Positions 1 to 5,121 of a stretch of 8,574 nucleotides of DNA are shown piece after piece. The DNA is from Chloroflexota bacterium (GTDB lineage: Bacteria; Chloroflexota; Anaerolineae; J102). Each line of letters starts with the position of its first letter. Positions within the stretch are counted from its first letter, which is position 1. A program made the position numbers and the translations under genes. The notes under the pieces were generated by a model that saw nothing but the letters and a program-made list of their open reading frames with translations, was not told where the DNA came from and ran no database searches. The stretch covers positions 1 to 8,574 of the forward strand of contig JAADFV010000047.1 in NCBI GenBank assembly GCA_013152695.1, in the 5' to 3' direction.

Positions 1-394
1 ATTCCTCATGGATGCGTGCCTGGATACGTCGTGCCATAGAGGCTACGGGCTCTGCCACATCACTCATGTCCAAGAAAGCTTCGTCAATGCTGATGGCCTC
101 GACGAGGGGAGTCTCATCACCTAAAATGGCCATCACCTGTTTGGAGATTTCGCTGTAGCGGGTATGCCGGCCGGAGATGACGATGAGCTCGGGACAAAGG
201 CGTAGGGCTTGGGCCATAGGCATGGCTGAGTGAACGCCGAACATGCGGGCGGGATAGGAACAGGAAGCGACAACACCACGCCCCTGGGGACTGCCGCCCA
301 CAGCAAAGGGTTTGCCTTGGAGCGAGGGGTCACGCAGCTCTTCCACGGCGCAGAAGAAGGCATCGAGGTCTAAATGGATGATTTTACGAGGCAT
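1..394 (-). CDS. dinB: DNA polymerase IV (DinB, Y-family translesion polymerase), N-terminal part
   Basis: The first 131 residues are present; the gene runs off the left edge of the window. The protein opens MPRKIIHLDLDAFFCAVEEL, the DinB palm start. Catalytic Asp9 lies in the LDLDAFF motif, and the second Phe (Phe14) is in the steric-gate position that excludes ribonucleotides. The finger segment SYPARMFGVHSAMP (about 46-59) follows, then ISIDEAFLD (101-109), whose Asp104-Glu105 complete the metal-binding triad. All catalytic residues of the visible part are intact. Family members insert nucleotides opposite damaged bases during error-prone bypass and use the beta clamp. The ATG at 394-392 fits the family N-terminus exactly. 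No good Shine-Dalgarno sequence precedes it; the nearest AGGA is about 20 nt upstream. The gene is divergent from the stress-protein operon. I saw no convincing LexA box upstream. The little-finger domain and clamp-binding motif lie outside the window. Confidence 0.95.
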   Translation of the reverse strand, partial: MPRKIIHLDLDAFFCAVEELRDPSLQGKPFAVGGSPQGRGVVASCSYPARMFGVHSAMPMAQALRLCPELIVISGRHTRYSEISKQVMAILGDETPLVEAISIDEAFLDMSDVAEPVASMARRIQARIHEE

Positions 395-606
395 GCGAGG
401 TTGGGAAAGTGAATCCTGTCATCACTTTCTCCCCTTGGAAATTGAAAACCGGTCTGAAATCAGTCTAGCATAGGGGCGAGAACAGAGCAAGTGCAAGCAG
501 ATTTTCTTCTACATGCATCCAAGGGCACTCAAGGGAGTTACGATATGTGACTGATCAGGGCGGCACATTGTGTTTTCTTGTCCAGTAAGGCTTCTGTGTT
601 TGTACT

Positions 607-630
607 TAGCTGTGACAATAGTCACTGCTA
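607..630 (+). promoter_or_regulatory. CRP/FNR-superfamily-like operator palindrome
   Basis: The 24-bp stretch is an inverted repeat in which 10 of 12 base pairs match; the exceptions are 611/626 and 617/620. Its core, TGTGA (611-615), six bases, TCACT (622-626), differs from the CRP consensus TGTGA-N6-TCACA at one position. The centre is 618.5. With the TATAAT at 648-653 placed at -12 to -7, the start site falls at 660 and the palindrome is centred at -41.5. That is the position of class II CRP/FNR activator sites. No good -35 box exists at 625-630 (ctgcta), as expected for an activator-dependent promoter. The cognate regulator is not in the window. The core differs from FNR (TTGAT-N4-ATCAA), so a CRP-type protein is more likely. 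Confidence 0.7.
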
Positions 631-660
631 GAGATAAGGGCAAAGCGTATAATTTCAGAG
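625..660 (+). promoter_or_regulatory. Sigma-70-type promoter of the stress-protein/CLC operon
   Basis: A perfect -10 hexamer TATAAT lies at 648-653, giving a predicted transcription start at about 660 and a 33-nt leader before the ATG at 693. The -35 position (625-630, ctgcta) is a poor match and overlaps the right edge of the CRP-like palindrome, suggesting that transcription needs the activator. The start site is predicted, not observed. Confidence 0.65.
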
Positions 661-680
661 AAGTATGAATTATTTTATCT

Positions 681-685
681 GGAGG
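681..685 (+). promoter_or_regulatory. Ribosome binding site of the stress-protein gene
   Basis: GGAGG lies 7 nt before the ATG at 693 and supports that start. The downstream gene uses the same pentamer at nearly the same spacing. Confidence 0.85.
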
Positions 686-692
686 CTGATTT

Positions 693-1550
693 ATGTCTGA
701 AGAAACTAATGGCATCATTCTAGTGGCCGTAGATGGCTCACATACAGCACGAAATGCTGCGACTATGGCCATCCAGCTAGCTAAAATCCAGGGTTACGGT
801 ATCCATGCCCTGTATGTGGTGGATGAGGCTCTTGCGTTGGTGGCATATTCCGATTTCCATCGCGAATTGACTTTTCGCATCGAGTCTAATGAAGATGACG
901 GGCCAATGGCACTCTTGGAGACACAAGGTGCTTTGGCTCTAGAAGAAATCAAGATTATGGCAAAGGAGTCAGGCGTGCCAGTGGAGACAGAAATGCTTCT
1001 GGGCAATGTGGAGGACTTGATTCTAGATCGGGCCCAGAGAGCCTTGATGGTGGCGATAGGTCGTCGCGGTAATCGTCATGCAGATAAGCCCGAACATTTG
1101 GGCGCGCATTTTTGGCAGGTGGCGCATCGGGCATCTGTCCCTGTTCTTGCGGGAGGGGACATCGCGCCTGAACGGGTACAGAGGCTTTTGCTTACTTTTA
1201 CGGGAAACGAGCCCTCGTTAAAGGCCATGCAGCGGGTGTCTGTGTGGCAACGAGACTTGGACGCTGAGGTCATCGTAGTTTTTACGGGTGACCCCAGTGA
1301 TGCTCAAGCTCAAGAGTGGCAGGAGCAGGTGATGGATCGGGTTGCAAAAAAAGATCGAAGTCACTATCATTTCCTACGACGACCGGAGCGGCAGGCTGAG
1401 GCCCTGTTGGCGGTAGCCAAGGAAGAGGATATAGATTTCATCGTTGTAAGTGAACATCATCGCCCCTTAGCCTTACTGGATGAGCTACTGGGTAGTCCTA
1501 TGGACAGAGTTCTGCAACAAACGCGATTGCCGGTTATCATTGTGCGATAA
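693..1550 (+). CDS. Tandem-domain universal stress protein (UspA superfamily)
   Basis: This 285-residue cytoplasmic protein has two Usp folds in one chain. Domain 1 (about 7-153) starts with the typical strand and nucleotide-site Asp, ILVAVDGS, and ends in SVPVLAG. Domain 2 (about 162-285) ends in TRLPVIIVR. Usp proteins bind ATP or other adenine nucleotides, or act as signalling partners, in stress and dormancy; the partner here is unknown. The ATP loop (consensus G-x2-G-x9-G-S/T) is degenerate in both halves. Domain 1 keeps GRRG (123-126) but has GA (137-138) at the end. Domain 2 has S-E-H-H (253-256) in place of GxxG but keeps GS (267-268). Nucleotide binding is therefore uncertain, or shared between halves. 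Start: ATG with GGAGG 7 nt upstream. It is first in an operon with the CLC gene, which begins 13 nt after its stop. Confidence 0.88.
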   Translation: MSEETNGIILVAVDGSHTARNAATMAIQLAKIQGYGIHALYVVDEALALVAYSDFHRELTFRIESNEDDGPMALLETQGALALEEIKIMAKESGVPVETEMLLGNVEDLILDRAQRALMVAIGRRGNRHADKPEHLGAHFWQVAHRASVPVLAGGDIAPERVQRLLLTFTGNEPSLKAMQRVSVWQRDLDAEVIVVFTGDPSDAQAQEWQEQVMDRVAKKDRSHYHFLRRPERQAEALLAVAKEEDIDFIVVSEHHRPLALLDELLGSPMDRVLQQTRLPVIIVR

Positions 1551-1555
1551 GGAGG
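1551..1555 (+). promoter_or_regulatory. Ribosome binding site that fixes the CLC start
   Basis: GGAGG begins at the base immediately after the TAA of the stress-protein gene (1548-1550) and lies 8 nt before the ATG at 1564. It argues for that ATG rather than an in-frame ATG at 1480 inside the upstream gene. The arrangement suggests translational coupling. Confidence 0.85.
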
Positions 1556-1563
1556 ATTGTCTT

Positions 1564-3252
1564 ATGCCTGGAAAGCGACAGCATCAGTTAATATTCGATT
1601 CGATTTTGTTGGGCGTTGTCGGTGCCTTGGCGGCACAGGTGTTCATGCTACTCTTGCACTGGGCTCAAGCGATCTTTCTGGGCTTTGCACAGTACCAACC
1701 ACCGGGCCTGCCTGAGGAGGGGGGGATGTTGAGGGAGGTGGTCGGGCCCCATGGTCTATGGTTGATTCCGGTGGTGACGACCATCGGCGGTTTGATTTCA
1801 GGCCTGCTGGTCTATACTTTTGCACCTGAGGCCGAAGGACACGGTACCGATACCGCCGTGAAGGCATATCACTTCGCAGAAGGATTCATTCGTGGTCGCG
1901 TCTCACCTTTGAAGGCGGTGGCCTCGGCTATTACCATTGGTTCGGGGGGAGCAGCCGGTCGTGAGGGGCCGACGGCGCTCATTAGTGCAGGTATTGGCTC
2001 CATTTATGCCACGCTTTTCCACCGCCCGGCAGAGGAACGTCGTCTACTGGTGCTTATGGGCATGGCTGCGGGTCTGGCGGCAATATTTCGTTCGCCGGTG
2101 GGCACTGCTTTCTTTGCCATCGAAGTGCTTTACTCGGATATGGAGTTCGAGGCCTTTGCCCTGCTCTATGTGATGTTGGCATCTATTGTTGCCTACACGA
2201 TTAATGGTCTGTTTGTAGGCTTCGATCCCCTGTTTACTGTGCCTACGATGGCCATGCCTGCCTTCGGTGATTATTTTTGGTATATTTTGTTAGGTCTTGT
2301 GGCGGGTGTCGTTGCTGCCATGCTCCCTTCTATTTTTTATTACACGCGCGACGCCTTTCATGCCATCCCCATCCCCCCGCATATCAAGCCTGCCATTGGC
2401 GGGCTGTTGTTAGGTCTTATGGCCGTGTGGCTGCCGCAAGTCTTGGGCGGCGGCTATGGCTGGATTCAGCTGGCAATCGATGGCAAGCTGATGCTGGGAA
2501 CCATGGCGATTCTAGTGTTAGCAAAAATGATCGCCATGGCTCTGACCGTGTCATCGGGCGGCTCGGGCGGCGTATTTGCTCCCGGATTGTATGTAGGGGC
2601 GATGTTAGGTGGCAGCCTGGCTGCGATTTTCCATCTTCCCGCAGCTGCGTTCGTGGTTGTGGGGATGGCGGCGGTTTTTGGGGGAGCAGCACGAGTGCCC
2701 ATTGCTACGTTGCTCATGGTCACAGAGATGACGGGTGGTTATCATCTGCTGGTAGCGGCGGCCTTGGCCGTTTCCATCAGCTACATCGTGGAGGTGCTGC
2801 TTACGGCGAAACTGAAATATAACAGTCTGTACGAAGCTCAAGTGGAAGGCCGTGAGGATTCTCCTGCTCACCACGGCGACTACCTCAAAGCGGCATTACA
2901 CATTCTTCGCAATCATAACATATCCCTTTCGGGCGAGGGAGAGTGGGTCAATTTAGACCGCCTGTTGGCCACCGGCATTCCCATCGATCTGGAAGATGAC
3001 AAGCAATTGCGTCTGGGACGATTGGCAGAAAAAAGTCCCCTTGTCAACCAGCGTGTGCGCGATCTTTTAGACCTGCTACCCCAAGATTTGAAGGATGAAG
3101 TGAGGGTGTCGGCCATCTTCCGTGAACGACACACCCTAATCCCTTATGGCGATCTTGCCTTCAAGCCAGGCGATCGCGTGTTATTCATTGCCACACCTCG
3201 AGCCTGGAAAGCCTTGGAAGAGCATTTCCAATTCGATTATCGGCCAATCTAA
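1564..3252 (+). CDS. CLC-family anion channel/transporter with C-terminal RCK_C (TrkA-C)-like domain
   Basis: The 562-residue protein has a multi-helix CLC membrane core (about 10-425) and a soluble tail. Visible CLC signatures are GHGTD (92-96) in place of GSGIP, GREGP (132-136) with gating Glu134, GGVFAP (335-340), and Tyr423 in a NSLYEAQ context matching the chloride-coordinating Tyr445 of E. coli ClC-ec1. At the internal proton glutamate (Glu203 in ClC-ec1) there is Val188, in AIEVLY; the adjacent Glu187 is kept. Channel-type CLCs also have Val there, so whether this is a channel or an atypical antiporter is open. The tail (about 490-555) has SPLVNQRVRDL, a VSAIFRERHTLIP strand and a KPGDRVLFIATP strand, as in RCK_C domains that sense ligands in potassium channels. 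There are no CBS domains. It is second in the operon after the Usp gene. Usp domains fused to ion transporters are known, so a functional link is plausible. Confidence 0.92.
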   Translation: MPGKRQHQLIFDSILLGVVGALAAQVFMLLLHWAQAIFLGFAQYQPPGLPEEGGMLREVVGPHGLWLIPVVTTIGGLISGLLVYTFAPEAEGHGTDTAVKAYHFAEGFIRGRVSPLKAVASAITIGSGGAAGREGPTALISAGIGSIYATLFHRPAEERRLLVLMGMAAGLAAIFRSPVGTAFFAIEVLYSDMEFEAFALLYVMLASIVAYTINGLFVGFDPLFTVPTMAMPAFGDYFWYILLGLVAGVVAAMLPSIFYYTRDAFHAIPIPPHIKPAIGGLLLGLMAVWLPQVLGGGYGWIQLAIDGKLMLGTMAILVLAKMIAMALTVSSGGSGGVFAPGLYVGAMLGGSLAAIFHLPAAAFVVVGMAAVFGGAARVPIATLLMVTEMTGGYHLLVAAALAVSISYIVEVLLTAKLKYNSLYEAQVEGREDSPAHHGDYLKAALHILRNHNISLSGEGEWVNLDRLLATGIPIDLEDDKQLRLGRLAEKSPLVNQRVRDLLDLLPQDLKDEVRVSAIFRERHTLIPYGDLAFKPGDRVLFIATPRAWKALEEHFQFDYRPI

Positions 3253-3456
3253 ATACAGAAAAGGTCTATTCTCCTAATCCAGATAAGCCGGAACCAGGAA
3301 GGCAAGACCAGGAGATGGGTAGACCGGTAAACCTGTAAACCAGAATTGAAAACGACACCTCGCCGCACTCTCCCGTCTCCCTCCCATTGCGGGTTCAAGT
3401 CCTGCTCCGGCGAAACCTTCTTGCTTAGGTGGCTAAAATCTGATTAGCGAGGTACA
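3253..3456. other. Convergent intergenic stretch with short direct repeats
   Basis: No gene is supported here. The stretch carries short repeated words: ACCAGGA at 3293-3299 and again at 3307-3313, a related ACCGGTA at 3323-3329, and GTAAACC at 3327-3333 and 3335-3341 (8-bp period). A pyrimidine-rich run at about 3367-3387 precedes a tRNA T-arm-like element, described separately. Its origin is unknown; decayed sequence or a dispersed genomic repeat are both possible. Confidence 0.5.
3389..3413 (+). pseudogene. tRNA 3'-end-like fragment (T arm plus acceptor strand)
   Basis: GCGGG (3389-3393), loop TTCAAGT (3394-3400) and CCTGC (3401-3405) form a five-pair T stem (one G-T pair) with a perfect TTCRANY loop. 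TCCGGCG (3406-3412) and A (3413) follow, like an acceptor strand plus discriminator base; no CCA is encoded. The T arm plus CCGGC resembles the 3' end of many bacterial tRNA-Leu genes. GCCGGA at 3287-3292 could pair with 3406-3411, and GGTAGAC at 3318-3324 recalls the Leu D arm. However, the span of about 127 nt and the lack of an anticodon arm rule out an intact tRNA. It may be a decayed tRNA, an integration scar or coincidence. Confidence 0.4.
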
Positions 3457-3503
3457 AAAGAGGGGCTAGCGGATGTGTAGAGGCTTTCCGCTAGCCCCTT
3501 TTT
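3457..3503. terminator. Strong bidirectional intrinsic terminator
   Basis: Arms 3461-3472 and 3488-3499 (AGGGGCTAGCGG and its exact complement) form a 12-bp stem with a 15-nt loop. On the plus strand the stem is followed by five T (3499-3503), ending the stress-protein/CLC transcript. On the minus strand it is followed by CTTTTG and begins right after the TAG of the NYN gene (3507-3505), so it serves both converging operons. Confidence 0.93.
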
Positions 3504-3504
3504 A

Positions 3505-5061
3505 CTACTTTTGCCGCAGGCCGCCTAAAATCCAGCGGTCGATTAGCTTTTTCTCTTTCGAGGTCAATTCCAGTTCTGCGTCTTCGCAGCGGGTGAGGAC
3601 GCTGTTGCGATAAACGCGAGCCAGGCGCAGAGGGGTGTCACGCTTGCTAAAGCGGTGTTTAGCATAAGTAATGCCCTTGAGCACAAAGGATACAGCGGAA
3701 CGCGAGATAGATTCTCCGCGCTCGATGCACAGATCTCGTACGGCCTTAGAGGTAGTCGTCAGGTTGTAGGGGTGTTTGCTCAAATGCTCTGCCAAAGCTG
3801 TAAAGAGGACGGCATGTTGGTGGGGGGTCAGATTGGGAATACCGGTGATCTGCGTGACACGCTCGACAAATTCTGCCAGTTCTGGATCGACTTTGTCTTC
3901 GGCCTGTGTCGGCTCTTCACGCGGAAGCTCGTGGCGCTGGGGGTCGTAGAGAAAGCCGGGAGAAGGCGAAGTGGCAATTTCGAAGGGGAGATTGTCGTAG
4001 CTTTGTAGCAGGTTTTTGAAAGTACCGGCACCCAGCCAGTGTGATTCCAGCACCTGTTGTCCGACAGTGTTGATCACGTCATGAGCAGCTTTCGCCATGA
4101 GAATGGGTTCATCGGCGGCGGTGACCAATTGCTTGACGCGTTCTAAAATACGGCGACGCATGGCGTCCTCTTTGTTGGGGGCACTGCGCTCGTTTGTCTT
4201 TGTGCGTGCTCGCGCCCGTTTGGGCACCGAAACCAATACGCGCCAGGGGTCTCCCTCGGCAATCTGCAGGTCGGGCCGGCGCCGGGTCAAACTTGTGGTG
4301 AGGGCGCGAAGGGAAAAGTAGCCGAGCCAGTTGCTATCTCGCCGAAATTCCGGAAATTCGCGCAAAAGGCGAGGGAGCTGCGTGGCAAGAATTTCACCAT
4401 TAGCACTGGCTTCGGCATAGAGTTTGTTGGCCATGGCGTCGAGTAGTTCGGGTGTGGCCGTAACTGCAACCTGTGGTGCTCCTTCTTGACGTTTGCGGTC
4501 TTCTTTGGAAGCAAGGGCGTATTCGATGAAGACGTCTTCGCTGATGACAAGATCGCTAGCCGCGATGTAGGCGGGTGAGGCCGGTCCTGCGGCGAGGATG
4601 GTAGCTTTGCGGCCATGGGCGCGCAACCGTAGTAGAACAGGGGTGAAATCGGAATCGCCGGAGAGAATGATAAATTCGTCGAAATGTGTCTTGTGCTCCA
4701 GGGTATCGATGATATCCATAACCATGTAGATATCAGCGCTGTTTTTGCCCTGGGAGGTGAGTGATGGGCAGTCCACGACAGAGAATGCCGAACGTGTAAA
4801 ATAGGGGCGATAGCGATGAAAGTCGCGGGGGTTGAGGTAGCAGCGGCGAATAAGGATGTTGCGCTTGGGTTGGAGGGCATGAGGTGCCCCGTTGTTTCCT
4901 TCGAGTCCGGGCATGCCGTCCTCTAGCCATTTCAACCAGTCGGCTGGTTTGCTGGCAAATACTTCGGCAGCATATTCGTCCAATTGACGAAGCCCTAAAT
5001 AAATGTTGTCGAAATCGACAAAGAGGGCTGCTTTCAGGGGAGGGTGTTGTGTTTCAGTCAT
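3505..5061 (-). CDS. NYN-domain (PIN-like) putative ribonuclease with OST-HTH/LOTUS-like RNA-binding modules
   Basis: The protein has 518 residues. The N-terminal NYN domain (about 10-180) shows the acidic metal-site motifs of the family: FVDFDNIY (14-21, Asp16 and Asp18), SADIYMVMD (108-116, Asp110) and ILSGDSDF (132-139, Asp136 and Asp138), then a LRAHG segment and SDLVISEDVF. This resembles LabA and the MARF1/limkain nucleases. Two winged-helix OST-HTH/LOTUS-like segments follow. About 203-278 runs from LLDAMANKLY to a hydrophobic WRVLVSVP strand, and about 300-376 from MRRRILERV to GFLYDP. A helical, basic region (about 391-518) is unrecognised. I infer a cytoplasmic metal-dependent RNase that selects RNA through the HTH modules; the substrate is unknown. 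The ATG at 5061 begins just before the domain, but no Shine-Dalgarno sequence precedes it. It lies 60 nt downstream of ileS in the same direction and ends at the terminator. Confidence 0.85.
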   Translation of the reverse strand: MTETQHPPLKAALFVDFDNIYLGLRQLDEYAAEVFASKPADWLKWLEDGMPGLEGNNGAPHALQPKRNILIRRCYLNPRDFHRYRPYFTRSAFSVVDCPSLTSQGKNSADIYMVMDIIDTLEHKTHFDEFIILSGDSDFTPVLLRLRAHGRKATILAAGPASPAYIAASDLVISEDVFIEYALASKEDRKRQEGAPQVAVTATPELLDAMANKLYAEASANGEILATQLPRLLREFPEFRRDSNWLGYFSLRALTTSLTRRRPDLQIAEGDPWRVLVSVPKRARARTKTNERSAPNKEDAMRRRILERVKQLVTAADEPILMAKAAHDVINTVGQQVLESHWLGAGTFKNLLQSYDNLPFEIATSPSPGFLYDPQRHELPREEPTQAEDKVDPELAEFVERVTQITGIPNLTPHQHAVLFTALAEHLSKHPYNLTTTSKAVRDLCIERGESISRSAVSFVLKGITYAKHRFSKRDTPLRLARVYRNSVLTRCEDAELELTSKEKKLIDRWILGGLRQK

Positions 5062-5084
5062 AATAATTGTGTGTTGAAAAGTAA

Positions 5085-5115
5085 GATGCCAGACGCCTGC
5101 GTGACGTCTGACATC
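5085..5115 (-). terminator. Intercistronic hairpin between ileS and the NYN gene
   Basis: In minus-strand RNA, bases 5115-5105 pair with 5095-5085 as an 11-bp stem with one U-G pair and a 9-nt loop. The same position is a C-A mismatch in plus-strand RNA, so the structure favours the minus transcript. It starts 6 nt after the ileS stop. The trailing sequence (CTTACTTTTC) is only moderately T-rich, so it may be a weak, leaky terminator, an attenuator or a stability/processing element. Confidence 0.55.
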
Positions 5116-5121
5116 ATGATA

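Larger units (their letters stand above)
395..692. other. Divergent intergenic region between dinB and the stress-protein operon
   Basis: This stretch of 298 bases contains no credible gene. Its right side (about 607-692) holds the CRP-like palindrome, the -10 box and the ribosome binding site of the plus-strand operon. On the minus strand a poor promoter-like pair can be drawn for dinB (TATGCT about 70 nt upstream of the start, with a weak TTG-type -35), which I do not consider proven. A single TGTGA half-site lies at 546-550 without a matching second half. I see nothing else in 395-600. Confidence 0.6.

Noticed and set aside
395..530. LexA/SOS box upstream of dinB
   Set aside because: I looked for CTG-N10-CAG and GAAC-N4-GTTC type palindromes; only partial halves were present.
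546..556. Second CRP-like site (TGTGA at 546-550)
   Set aside because: The second half after six bases (agggc) does not match TCACA, so it is only a half-site.
1480..1563. Earlier in-frame ATG adding 28 residues to the CLC protein
   Set aside because: It lies within the Usp gene without a good ribosome binding site, whereas the ATG at 1564 has GGAGG at ideal spacing and fits the family start.
2277..2822. Plus-strand open frame of 181 codons overlapping the CLC gene
   Set aside because: It is in another frame of a clear CLC gene; its composition (rich in Cys, Arg, Ser) looks like a shifted reading of membrane-protein codons.
3253..3413. tmRNA or intact tRNA gene
   Set aside because: No anticodon arm, no tag-peptide reading frame and an unsuitable spacing between acceptor-like strands; only the T-arm/acceptor end is convincing.
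5062..5084. Leaderless promoter for the NYN gene
   Set aside because: The hexamer at -12 to -7 from the ATG (CACACA on the minus strand) does not resemble a -10 box.
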